A DNA stretch of 36,861 nucleotides, taken from assembly GCA_903832005.1 (NCBI GenBank), contig CAIKZO010000125.1:1-36861 (forward strand). Direction: 5' to 3'. Below, piece after piece: positions 1 through 7,723 of this stretch. The translations under genes and the position numbers were made by a program. Source of the stretch: Enhydrobacter aerosaccus. Its GTDB lineage: Bacteria; Pseudomonadota; Alphaproteobacteria; Reyranellales; Reyranellaceae. The notes under the pieces were generated by a model that saw only the letters and a program-made list of their open reading frames with translations, did not search any database and was not told where the DNA came from. Numbering within the stretch: position 1 is the stretch's first letter; each line of letters starts with the position of its first letter.

Positions 1-47
1 GAAGAGAGGCCCCTCGACTACGCTCGGGGCGACGATACTACTACTAC

Positions 48-782
48 TTACGCCGCGAGCTTCTTGTCGGCCTGCGGCTGGGCGAGGAACTTGCGGTACA
101 TGCCGTCGAGATAGAGGCGGCGCATCATCGTGGCTTCCTTGACGATGCGCACACAGGTGGTGCGCAGCTCGTCGGTGGTGGCGTGCTTCTCGACGATCTC
201 GAAGCCCTTCTCGCCATGCTCGACGTCAGCCACGATGTGGATCGAGAAGAACGTCACCTCGTCCTCGCTGAAGCCGTATTTCTCGAGCAGCGGCGGCGTG
301 GTCTTGCTGTAGATGCGCGGCACCTGGCTCTCGAGGCCGATCAGCAGGCCGGACAGCGCCTCGACGAACGGCTTGCGCGACTGCACCGTGCACCAGCTCT
401 GGAGGCCGAGCGTCTCGGGCAGCAGTTCGCCGTTCAACTGCGCGTTCAACACTTTGTCCTTCGACATGCCGCAGATCTCGCCGAACTCGAGCAGCAGGTC
501 GGAGTGACGGACCGGCGCCGCGCCGCCCATGCCGACGAGACCTTCTTCCTCGGTCACGTTCTCGAGCAGGAAGTGCTGCACGTCCTGGTACGGGCAGGTG
601 GCGTAGACCGCGGCGACCCACTCCGCGAAGTGGCTGACGTAGTGATAGTGCTGCTTCACCCATTCGCCCAGCAGGCGGCGGTCGAGCTTGCCCGACGTCC
701 AGGCCTCGCTCCACGGATGCACGGCCGAATGCCGTTGCTCGATGGCGTCCTCGAGGGCGAGACGGAATGCACTCTTTGCCAT
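48..782 (-). CDS. TenA/PqqC-like haem-oxygenase-fold protein, putative diiron oxidase
   Basis: The 244-residue all-helical protein resembles the TenA/PqqC/CADD group (iron-containing redox enzyme family, haem-oxygenase-like diiron oxidases), which oxidise small organic substrates with O2. Visible signatures are an ENVTEEEG stretch (residues 74-81) followed by H93, E151 in a later helix, and H182-x3-D186-x2-H189 in the last core helix. That Hx3Dx2H spacing matches the third metal-binding helix of CADD-type diiron enzymes, so a two-metal site is likely rather than the metal-free chemistry of TenA or PqqC. The ATG at 782 is preferred because the family N-terminus (MAKSAFRLAL) starts there; an upstream in-frame start would run into the GTATAC palindrome region. 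It is divergent from a Rieske gene, a possible electron donor. The substrate is unknown. Confidence 0.8.
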   Translation of the reverse strand: MAKSAFRLALEDAIEQRHSAVHPWSEAWTSGKLDRRLLGEWVKQHYHYVSHFAEWVAAVYATCPYQDVQHFLLENVTEEEGLVGMGGAAPVRHSDLLLEFGEICGMSKDKVLNAQLNGELLPETLGLQSWCTVQSRKPFVEALSGLLIGLESQVPRIYSKTTPPLLEKYGFSEDEVTFFSIHIVADVEHGEKGFEIVEKHATTDELRTTCVRIVKEATMMRRLYLDGMYRKFLAQPQADKKLAA

Positions 783-798
783 GGCAGCCTCCTTCAGA

Positions 799-860
799 TC
801 GTATACAATCTGTGGATATTCGATCAGAATTTGCCCAGCCACAAGCCCTATTGTATACGA
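799..860. promoter_or_regulatory. Paired GTATAC palindromes between divergent genes (candidate operator)
   Basis: The 84-bp intergenic region contains two perfect copies, in inverted orientation, of the 11-mer ATTGTATACGA: its complement at 799-809 and the direct form at 850-860. Each copy is centred on a GTATAC palindrome and the centres are 52 bp apart, about five helical turns. TTGTATACAA-like sequences are typical operators of GntR-family (FCD) regulators, so one dimeric regulator probably binds both sites and controls both genes, perhaps with looping. The sequence is directly seen; the regulator family is inferred and no regulator gene lies in the window. Confidence 0.65.
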
Positions 861-866
861 AGAGCG

Positions 867-1670
867 ATGAAATCAGAGGATTACGCCCAGGGCGATGCGT
901 TTCAGGCCGAGAAACGCGCGATCTTCGCCTCCCAATGGCTGCCCGTCTGCGCCGAGGCGCAAATCCCGAAAGCCGGCGATTTCCTGTCGGTGACGGTGGG
1001 CGGCTGGAGTGTGATCGTCACGCGCGACCCCGCTGGTAACGTCAACGTCCTGCGCAACATGTGCCGCCACCAGAACATGCCAGTGGTCGGCGTGCCGGGC
1101 GGCAATTGCGAGAATTTCCGCTGCCGATTCCATGGCTGGACCTTCGATCTCCAGGGCAAGTTTCTCGGCGCGCCGCCGCCGGTCGCGCCGCGGGACCCAT
1201 CGGCCAATCACGACCTGATCGTGCTGCCGATTCTGATTGAGGCAGGCATCGTTTTCTTCTCGCTCGACTCGTTCGCACCGAAGCCTTCGCTCGGTGCGGC
1301 GCTGCCGGCCTACAGCGGCACGATCGTCACCGAGATCGCCGCCAACTGGAAAGTTGTGGTCGAGCATTTGCTGGAGGGCCGGCCTTCGTCGGACGACTTC
1401 GCGTGGCAGCCGCCGCTGCTCGCGCTGCGTCGCACCGGCTCGGTGGCGATTGTCGAGCAGATCGTGCCGCACACCTTCCTGCGCACGCGGCTCTTCACCC
1501 ATGTGTTCGGCGGCGAGGCCGATGGCCACAAGCCGATCGCGGAAGTCTTCAAGACCGATTGTGAAGTGCTGCAAGGTGGTCGCGCCGCCGGAACGATGCC
1601 GGTCGACGACAACGCTTTGTTATCGGCCTTCCATCAGGAAGTCGAGAAGGCCTACGCCGGGATCTCGTGA
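867..1670 (+). CDS. Short Rieske [2Fe-2S] protein related to ring-hydroxylating oxygenase alpha subunits
   Basis: The 267-residue protein has an N-terminal Rieske domain with CRH (about residues 69-71) and a CRFH motif about 20 residues later, i.e. the C-x-H...C-x2-H ligand set of a 2Fe-2S cluster. After it comes NWKVVVEHLLEG, which matches the start of the oxygenase alpha catalytic domain (NWK...E). The protein is much shorter than normal alpha subunits (roughly 350-450 residues), and the His/His/Asp mononuclear iron ligands are not recognisable. It therefore looks like an electron-transfer or regulatory derivative rather than a complete oxygenase. The ATG at 867 follows the second GTATAC palindrome, only 6 bases after it. 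The gene end overlaps the convergent phosphatase gene by 19 bp. Confidence 0.8.
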   Translation: MKSEDYAQGDAFQAEKRAIFASQWLPVCAEAQIPKAGDFLSVTVGGWSVIVTRDPAGNVNVLRNMCRHQNMPVVGVPGGNCENFRCRFHGWTFDLQGKFLGAPPPVAPRDPSANHDLIVLPILIEAGIVFFSLDSFAPKPSLGAALPAYSGTIVTEIAANWKVVVEHLLEGRPSSDDFAWQPPLLALRRTGSVAIVEQIVPHTFLRTRLFTHVFGGEADGHKPIAEVFKTDCEVLQGGRAAGTMPVDDNALLSAFHQEVEKAYAGIS

Positions 1671-2206
1671 CCGCGGCCGATATTGCGGATGACTTCCTTC
1701 AGGTGCGGCTTGGCGTCGATCAGCGCGCGGCGATAGACCAGCAGGCCGCGCATCAGCGCGCCGTCGCGCTTCAGCAACGCGTCGGCGAATTCGACCATGC
1801 GTGTGTTGGGCCAGCCGTGCTTGCGCAGATCGAGTAGCCGCAGGAACGCAGCCTCTTCCTGGCCGGGCGCGTGCTGGCACATCAGGATCGCCGCTGCCGC
1901 CTGAGAGCGCGAGATGCCGGCATGGCAATGGATCAGCATGTGGCTGCCGGGCTTGGCATGCGCGCGCTCGCCGAAGGCCAGCACCTGCTCGATGTGCCCG
2001 ATCGTGCAGGCCTCGTAGCCGGGATAGGGCGCCACCACGTCGTCGAAGCGGATCAGCTCGTGGTCGATCTCGAAGAAGTCGTCGATCACCGGCGGGCGCG
2101 GCTCATGCGTGTCGATGATCGACAGGATGTGGCTGACGTCGCTGGCGACATGCTGGGGCAACTCGGGGATGCCGCAGATCGTCACTTTGTCGTTGAGCAG
2201 GGGCAT
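1652..2206 (-). CDS. Protein-tyrosine-phosphatase-like protein
   Basis: The 184-residue cytoplasmic protein carries HCHAGISRS with the C94-x5-R100 phosphate-binding loop of cysteine-based protein phosphatases (PTP/dual-specificity superfamily). Acidic residues D55/D56 in the RFDD segment could include the general acid, though this assignment is tentative. It resembles the short bacterial proteins annotated as tyrosine phosphatase family or dual-specificity phosphatases. The ATG at 2206 gives MPLLNDKVTICG, a plausible start just after the TauE gene (11 bp gap), so the two are probably co-transcribed. Its 3' end overlaps the Rieske gene on the opposite strand. Substrate (phosphoprotein or small phospho-metabolite) cannot be told from the sequence. 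Confidence 0.75.
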   Translation of the reverse strand: MPLLNDKVTICGIPELPQHVASDVSHILSIIDTHEPRPPVIDDFFEIDHELIRFDDVVAPYPGYEACTIGHIEQVLAFGERAHAKPGSHMLIHCHAGISRSQAAAAILMCQHAPGQEEAAFLRLLDLRKHGWPNTRMVEFADALLKRDGALMRGLLVYRRALIDAKPHLKEVIRNIGRGHEIPA

Positions 2207-2216
2207 GGCGATCCTT

Positions 2217-2954
2217 CTACAGCAGAGCGCGCGCCATGTTGAGGCCGAGGGCCAGCATGCCGAAGATGAAGATTCGCCGGAACGTCTCCGGCGAGGCGCG
2301 GTGACGGGCCTTTTGGCCCAGCCACATGCCGAACATGGTCGGCACCAGGGCCGCGATGCCGCTGGTCGTGGTCGCCATGTGGAAGGCGCCCTGCCAGGCA
2401 AGCGCCACGGTCAGCGCGCCGATCAGGAACAGAAACATCACGCCCAACGCCTGTACGAGGTCGTGGCGATCCATGTCGAGCGACTGCATGTAGGGCAGGA
2501 AGGGCACGGCCGCGACGCCGGTGAAGCCCGCGACAGCGCCGCTTGCCGCGCCGATGATCGGGTTGGCCCAGCGTTCGGTCGAGCGCGACACCGCCGGGCG
2601 CCAGGCCGTGAGCGCGGCCAGCGAATAGATCACCAGCAGCACGCCCACCCAGGCCAGCGCCTGCGCCGAGCCGAGATGGCCGAACGGCAGGGCGACAGCG
2701 AACAGCGCGACCGTCGCCGTGAGGGCCATCGTCCAGAACCGACGCGCCAGCCGCCAGAAGCCCTTGCCGTAGACGGCCTGCCAGACGTTGGTGACCATGG
2801 TCGGCAGCACCATGATGGCGAGCGCCTGCTCGAGCGGCAGGACAAAAGTCATGATGCCGATGGCGATCGGCGGCATGCCCATGCCGATCGCACCCTTGGC
2901 GAGACCGGCGACGATGAACGCGAGCGCGATCACCAGGATCTGGACGAGCGTCAT
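2217..2954 (-). CDS. TauE/SafE family (TSUP) membrane exporter
   Basis: The 245-residue protein is almost entirely hydrophobic, with about seven to eight predicted membrane helices. The N-terminal helix has the family glycine-rich pattern GLAKGAIGMGMPP, and the second half repeats a similar theme (GAASGAVAGFTGVAAVPF), consistent with the internal duplication of the TSUP fold. Family members export sulfite, sulfoacetate or related organic anions. The gene lies directly upstream of the phosphatase gene and downstream of the hydrolase, on the same strand. The substrate is not predictable; no sulfonate-degradation enzyme is next to it. Confidence 0.85.
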   Translation of the reverse strand: MTLVQILVIALAFIVAGLAKGAIGMGMPPIAIGIMTFVLPLEQALAIMVLPTMVTNVWQAVYGKGFWRLARRFWTMALTATVALFAVALPFGHLGSAQALAWVGVLLVIYSLAALTAWRPAVSRSTERWANPIIGAASGAVAGFTGVAAVPFLPYMQSLDMDRHDLVQALGVMFLFLIGALTVALAWQGAFHMATTTSGIAALVPTMFGMWLGQKARHRASPETFRRIFIFGMLALGLNMARALL

Positions 2955-3044
2955 ATGTGCTTGGATCGGGCGGCCCGGTGACGTCCCGGCCGCTCCATCC
3001 TCCCGTTGCTTTCTTTGTGTTTCTTCTTGGCTTTTATTCTGTGG

Positions 3045-3983
3045 CTAGCCGATCCGGGCAGCAAGCCGGTCGAACGCGGCCCAGAACTGCGTCCGCCGCG
3101 CATCGGTTTCCATCAGCAGCTCATGCCGGGCGCCGTCGATCGTGACGTGCTCGGCCCCCGGGATGCGGCGGGCGGCGGTCGCATGGGTCTTGATGTCGAC
3201 GACCGTATCGTCGGTGCCGCTCACGATCAGGGTAGGCAGGGCGATGCGCTCCAGAATACCCGGCGCATCGAGGGCGTCGAAGGAGCGGAAGGCCTGGCGG
3301 ACCCAGCCCACCGTCGGGCCGCCCAGCCGCAGCCGCGGGTCGGCCTCGAACCACTGCCGGGTGAAGTCGTAGCGGCGCTCGTCGTGGGTCACGTCGTTGG
3401 TGGCGAAGGGGTGGTTCTTCGGGTCGTAGGGACCGGTCCCGGGCGCGTATCGCTTGTCGAAGCCGGGGACGAAGCCTAGCAGGGCAAGCAACAGCCGGAT
3501 CCGGCCGGCGCCCGGCAGGCCGGTCATGGGCGAACTGAAGACCGCGGCGGAAAAGGCGCGGGAACCTTCGGCCGCCAGATAGCGTAGGGCAACGTTCCCT
3601 CCGGTCGAGTGACTGAACAGGAGGCGGGGTTGGGGCGCTGCCGGCACGACAATGGTTTCGACGAAGACCTTCAGGTCGGCCACGTAGGTGGCGAAGTCGT
3701 CGATATGGCCCTTCTGCGGGTCGGGCAGCATGCGGCTGCTGAGCCCCTGGCCCCGGAGGTCGACGGCATAAAGGTCAAAGCCGCGGGCAGTCAGCTCGCC
3801 CGCTACTTCCATCGCGTATTTCTCGATGAATTCGGCCCGGCCGTGGACCAGCACGACCGTCCCGCGCGGCTTTCCGGCCCCGGTTCCGGATGCCTTCCAG
3901 AAGCAGTAGCGCAGGCGGTCGCCCGCTCCTCCAAAGTAATCCTCCCGGTCGGCGGGGAGGGCGCTCGGTCGTTGCAGGGCCAT
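3045..3983 (-). CDS. Alpha/beta hydrolase, monoacylglycerol lipase/lysophospholipase-like
   Basis: The 312-residue protein has the alpha/beta-hydrolase layout of the serine aminopeptidase S33/lysophospholipase group. LVHGRAEFIEKY (residues 45-56) supplies the oxyanion region, SHSTGG (124-129) the nucleophile elbow with Ser126, GTDD (256-259) the acid and GARHEL the catalytic His287. The elbow has Ser instead of the usual first Gly. No signal peptide is visible, so it should be cytoplasmic or membrane-associated. The ATG at 3983 is the first convincing start and directs the gene away from the divergent glucan synthase. Likely role is hydrolysis of a monoacyl lipid or ester; this is family-level inference. 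Confidence 0.82.
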   Translation of the reverse strand: MALQRPSALPADREDYFGGAGDRLRYCFWKASGTGAGKPRGTVVLVHGRAEFIEKYAMEVAGELTARGFDLYAVDLRGQGLSSRMLPDPQKGHIDDFATYVADLKVFVETIVVPAAPQPRLLFSHSTGGNVALRYLAAEGSRAFSAAVFSSPMTGLPGAGRIRLLLALLGFVPGFDKRYAPGTGPYDPKNHPFATNDVTHDERRYDFTRQWFEADPRLRLGGPTVGWVRQAFRSFDALDAPGILERIALPTLIVSGTDDTVVDIKTHATAARRIPGAEHVTIDGARHELLMETDARRTQFWAAFDRLAARIG

Positions 3984-4291
3984 ACGCCGGATTTTGACAT
4001 TTTAGCCATGTTTGCGCGCGGACTCTTTACGGTCGCACAGGCTGCGCGGTATAGAACGGCGAGGTCGCCTGATCGTCTGCGAGATGGGTCGCAGCCGAGG
4101 AAATCTGGCGCAAGGGAAGCCTCGAAGAGGTCAACCGCACTGCGTGGTTATCGGCTCGCAGGAATTGAGTCGATCCGGCACGGTCCTTGCGTCGACGTTC
4201 GTCGTCCGCAGGAGAGTTGCGACCGCGATCCGGATCTTCTTCCGATGCGAGCGATGACTGCCGGCGGCCTGCCGGAGCGATCGCGACTTTC
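3984..4291. promoter_or_regulatory. 308-bp divergent intergenic region with a candidate sigma-70 promoter
   Basis: This gap separates the alpha/beta hydrolase from the glucan synthase. TTTACG (4026-4031) and TATAGA (4050-4055), 18 bp apart, could form a plus-strand promoter, leaving a long 5' leader of over 200 bases. The reading frame of the downstream gene stays open through part of the leader (from a TTG at 4187), but the added residues are arginine/serine-rich and low in conservation signals. No tRNA, riboswitch or repeat was recognised. Confidence 0.3.
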
Positions 4292-7090
4292 ATGATACGC
4301 CTTGGGTTGGTTCTATTGGTGACGGCCGCGGCTACGATCGCGGGCTGGCGCCTTTTCGACTCGCACGTCAGCGCTGCGAACGTCGAAGGGCTTCTGCACG
4401 GCGTCACCTACGCGCCGTGGGCCAAGGACCAGGATCCGATCGAGGCCAAGACCAGCGGTATCTTCTCCTTCCTGCGCACCGCCGTCAGCGAGGACACCGC
4501 GCCCGCCATCAAGCCACGCAAGGAACAGGTCGAGCGCGACTTCGCCATGCTGGCCGGCAAGGTCGAGTATGTCCGCACCTACCGCACGTCCGACGGCGGC
4601 GACTACATGCCGGAAGCGGCCGCCAAGGTCGGCCTCAAGCTGGTGCCCGGCGCGTGGATCTACGCCCAGAACGAGGCGCGGCGGCAGTTCGGCCGTGACG
4701 CGGCCGACGTCAATGCCGAGGAGACGCGCGGCCTGGTCCGTATGGCCAACCAGAACTCGAACATCGAGCGCGTCCTGGTGGGCAATGAGAATGTGCTGCG
4801 CTGGCTGAAATCGGGTGGCTCGCCGGACCGTGATCTGGACTCCGTTAGTCCAGCTCAGCTGATCCGCGAGATTCGAAACGTAAAGCGCAACGTGCGGGTG
4901 CCGGTGAGCACTTCGGAGCCGGCCTCTATCTGGCGCGACTTTCCCGATCTTGCGCGCGAGGTCGACTTTCTCGCGGTGCACATTCTGCCCTATTGGGATC
5001 CCGACCGTGGCGATCAACCCTTGGAGTACATCAAGGAAGAGATCGGGCAGCTCAAGAAGCTCTATCCCAACAAGAACATCATCGTAACGGAAGTGGGCTG
5101 GCCCTCGAACGGCACCCAGCGACGGATTCCCGGCTCCGGCATTGTCAAACGCGCGACACCCGCGGAACAGGCCAAGGACATTCGCGACATGGTCGCGTGG
5201 CTCAAATCCCAGAACATCGACTACTTCGTGGTCGAGGCGATCGACCAGCCGTGGAAATCCTACGATCTCGAGGGCAAGGCCGGCGGTTACTGGGGCCTGT
5301 GGAACGCCGACCGCCAGCAGAAGTTCGCCTGGACCGGATCGATCGAGACCTTCCCGCAGTGGCAGTCGTGCGCGCTGTGGTCGCTGCTCGCGGCGCTGCC
5401 GATCATCGGTTTCTTCCTGTGGCGCTGGCGCGACCTCGGCACCGGGGGCCAGATCGCCTTCTGCGGCCTGACGATTCTATCGACCAGCGCCGTCGCCTAT
5501 GGCGGCTCGGTCGCGGCCGGCACCTACATGAAGACCTCGGAGATCGTGGGCTGGGGCGTGCTCGCCTTCTTCCTGATCATCAGCCTGGCCATGGCGCTGG
5601 TGCAGGCGCTCGAGCTGGTCGAGACGATCTGGCGCCGCCGCTGGACGCGCGAGGCCCTGCCCGCCGCCGAGATGGTGGCCCGCCAGCCTGCCGACCGGGT
5701 GTGGCCCAAGGTCTCGATCCACGTCGCGATCTGCAACGAGCCGCCGTCGATGGTGATGCAGACCATCGATTCGCTGGCCGCGCTCGATTACCTCAACCTC
5801 GAAGTCATCATCATCGATAACAACACCAAGGACCCCGCGGTGTGGCGCCCGGTGCAGGACTACTGCGCGCAGCTGGGCGAGCGCTTCAAGTTCTTCCACT
5901 TCGACGTGATGAAGGGCTTCAAGGCCGGTGCGCTGAACTACGTGCTGAGCCAGACCGCGCCCGATGCCAAGGTGATCGGCGTCATCGACAGCGACTACAT
6001 GGTGCGGCCGGACTGGTTGAAAGCCGTCGTGCCGTACTTCGACGACGACAAGATCGCCTATGTGCAGGCGCCGCAGGACCATCGCGACTGGACCGGCGAT
6101 CGCTTCAAGGAAATGTTGAACTGGGAATATGCCGGCTTCTTCGACATCGGCATGTGCCTGCGCAACGAATACGACGCGATCATCCAGCACGGCACCATGA
6201 CGCTCGTCCGCAAGGATCGCATGGAGGAGATGGGCGGCTGGGCGACCTGGTGCATCACCGAGGACACCGAGCTCGGCCTGCGCCTGATGCAGAAGGGCTA
6301 CGGCGCCATGTACAGCCGCGAGCGCTTCGGCCACGGCCTGACGCCCGATCATTTCAGCGGCTACAAGAAGCAGCGCTTCCGCTGGGCGTACGGCGCCATG
6401 CAGATCATGAAGGCGCACACCGGCAAGATCCTCTCGAACTCGACCGAGCTCACCTTCTGGCAGAAGTATCACTTCGTGGCGGGCTGGCTGCCGTGGTTCG
6501 CCGATGCGCTGAACCTGATCTTCACCTGGGCGGGCCTCGCCTGGGTGCTGGCCGTGATGGTGCCGCCGCTGTTCGGCATCAAGCCGGTCGGCTTGCCGCC
6601 CGCCGAGTTCATCGCGCCCACGATCGGCATCTTCGTCTTCAAGCTGGTCTATTCGTTCGGCCTCTATGCCGACCGGGTGAAGTGCACCTTCCGGCAGAGC
6701 CTCGGCGCCTCGCTGGCGGGGCTGGCGCTCACCTATACGGTGGGCCGCGCGGTGATCTACGGCCTCTGCACCAGCCGGTTGCCCTTCATGCGCACGCCCA
6801 AGATGGATGAGCGCGCGACCATGTCGATGGCGCTCGGCATGGCGCGCGGCGAGCTGATCCTGACCGTTCTGCTGTGGCTGGCGGCGATCGTTCTGTGGAC
6901 GAACAACGGCGTGCTCGATCCCGAGGCGCGCCTGTGGTCGGTCTTCATGCTCGTGCAGTCGCTGCCGTTTGCAGCCGCGGTGCTGGTCTCGGTGGTCAAT
7001 GCGCTGGAGCAGATGCGGCATGAACGCACCGTGTTCGAGCCCGCCCCGGCCCCCGCCGACGCCGGACCCGCTCTGCAGCCGGCGCAGTAG
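4292..7090 (+). CDS. ndvB: GH17-GT2 fusion, NdvB-like membrane beta-glucan synthase
   Basis: The 932-residue inner-membrane protein joins two enzymes. After an N-terminal signal anchor (about 1-18) lies a periplasmic GH17 domain (about 35-330) with both catalytic glutamates visible: GNEN (Glu166, acid/base) and VTEVGWPS (Glu267, nucleophile). Three membrane helices (about 345-450) lead to a cytoplasmic GT2 domain with the DSD motif (near 567), TEDTELGLRL (near 655) and QRFRW (near 694), the processive beta-glycosyltransferase signature; about five further helices follow. The same architecture occurs in NdvB of Pseudomonas aeruginosa and Bradyrhizobium, where GT2 makes beta-1,3-glucan and GH17 acts as a transglycosylase that branches or cyclises it. 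The ATG at 4292 begins the hydrophobic anchor. The product is probably an osmoregulated or exported periplasmic glucan. Confidence 0.88.
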   Translation: MIRLGLVLLVTAAATIAGWRLFDSHVSAANVEGLLHGVTYAPWAKDQDPIEAKTSGIFSFLRTAVSEDTAPAIKPRKEQVERDFAMLAGKVEYVRTYRTSDGGDYMPEAAAKVGLKLVPGAWIYAQNEARRQFGRDAADVNAEETRGLVRMANQNSNIERVLVGNENVLRWLKSGGSPDRDLDSVSPAQLIREIRNVKRNVRVPVSTSEPASIWRDFPDLAREVDFLAVHILPYWDPDRGDQPLEYIKEEIGQLKKLYPNKNIIVTEVGWPSNGTQRRIPGSGIVKRATPAEQAKDIRDMVAWLKSQNIDYFVVEAIDQPWKSYDLEGKAGGYWGLWNADRQQKFAWTGSIETFPQWQSCALWSLLAALPIIGFFLWRWRDLGTGGQIAFCGLTILSTSAVAYGGSVAAGTYMKTSEIVGWGVLAFFLIISLAMALVQALELVETIWRRRWTREALPAAEMVARQPADRVWPKVSIHVAICNEPPSMVMQTIDSLAALDYLNLEVIIIDNNTKDPAVWRPVQDYCAQLGERFKFFHFDVMKGFKAGALNYVLSQTAPDAKVIGVIDSDYMVRPDWLKAVVPYFDDDKIAYVQAPQDHRDWTGDRFKEMLNWEYAGFFDIGMCLRNEYDAIIQHGTMTLVRKDRMEEMGGWATWCITEDTELGLRLMQKGYGAMYSRERFGHGLTPDHFSGYKKQRFRWAYGAMQIMKAHTGKILSNSTELTFWQKYHFVAGWLPWFADALNLIFTWAGLAWVLAVMVPPLFGIKPVGLPPAEFIAPTIGIFVFKLVYSFGLYADRVKCTFRQSLGASLAGLALTYTVGRAVIYGLCTSRLPFMRTPKMDERATMSMALGMARGELILTVLLWLAAIVLWTNNGVLDPEARLWSVFMLVQSLPFAAAVLVSVVNALEQMRHERTVFEPAPAPADAGPALQPAQ

Positions 7091-7123
7091 AGAACCCGCT
7101 TTCCGTCTGTTAGACCATCGCTC

Positions 7124-7723
7124 ATGGCATCGCTCGAACATGCTGGAACGGCCCTGTTTCTCAAGCGCTGGCTGCGTCGGCCCTTCGCCATGGGCGCCGT
7201 CGTGCCGAGCGGACCTCTGCTTGCGCGCGCGATGGCCGAGACCACGCAGCGCTGCCTCGAGGGCCGGCTGGGCCATGTCATCGAACTGGGCGCGGGGACG
7301 GGCGAGGTCACCAAGGCGCTGCTGGCCGCCGGCATCCCGACCCAGCGGCTGGCGCTGATCGAGCGCGATCCGGTGCTGGCCGGCTTCCTGCGCCAGAATT
7401 TCCGCGGGCCCCATATCATCGAAGGCGACGCCGCCCATCTGCCCGGCCTGATGGTCGCCAACGGCATCGAGCGGATCGCGGCCGTCGTTTCGAGCCTGCC
7501 GCTGCTGTCGCTGCCCGGCGACGTAGTGAACGAGATCGTGTCGGCGGTGTTCGAAGCGCTGCCGGCGGGCGCGGCGATGATCCAGTTCACCTACGGGACC
7601 AAGCCGCCGGTGCCGAAGACGCTGCGCGACCGGCTGGCGCTCAAGGCCACGCACGGCAAGCGCATCTGGCGCAATGTGCCGCCGGCCGTGGTCTGGACGT
7701 TCAGGAAGCCCGCCGCGACGTGA
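7124..7723 (+). CDS. pmtA: SAM-dependent phospholipid N-methyltransferase, PmtA-like
   Basis: The 199-residue class I methyltransferase has the SAM-binding ELGAGTGEVTKALL motif (about 49-62), an acidic end of strand 2 (LIERD), EGDA, and the motif SSLPLLSLP characteristic of Rhodobacter/Bradyrhizobium-type phospholipid N-methyltransferases. The N-terminal amphipathic stretch rich in Arg and Phe (FLKRWLRRPFAMGAVVPS) fits membrane-surface binding. PmtA-type enzymes methylate phosphatidylethanolamine stepwise towards phosphatidylcholine. The gene lies 33 bp downstream of the glucan synthase and overlaps the next gene by GTGA, suggesting one transcript. The alternative is a paralogue with another amine substrate or an rRNA adenine dimethylase-like enzyme. 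Confidence 0.72.
   Translation: MASLEHAGTALFLKRWLRRPFAMGAVVPSGPLLARAMAETTQRCLEGRLGHVIELGAGTGEVTKALLAAGIPTQRLALIERDPVLAGFLRQNFRGPHIIEGDAAHLPGLMVANGIERIAAVVSSLPLLSLPGDVVNEIVSAVFEALPAGAAMIQFTYGTKPPVPKTLRDRLALKATHGKRIWRNVPPAVVWTFRKPAAT

Noticed and set aside
1..47. GCCCC...GGGGC imperfect hairpin and a short TAC repeat after the first gene
   Set aside because: Only a 5-bp stem with a large loop and no U-tract, too weak to call a terminator or a repeat family.
2109..2981. 290-codon plus-strand frame across the TauE gene
   Set aside because: Opposite a clear membrane transporter; composition of a shadow frame.
3984..4291. tRNA or structured RNA in the long intergenic region
   Set aside because: No cloverleaf, T-loop (GTTCRANNC) or riboswitch motif was recognised by eye.
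5477..7654. 725-codon minus-strand frame opposite the glucan synthase
   Set aside because: Shadow of a conserved GH17-GT2 protein, His/Arg/Gln-rich without motifs.
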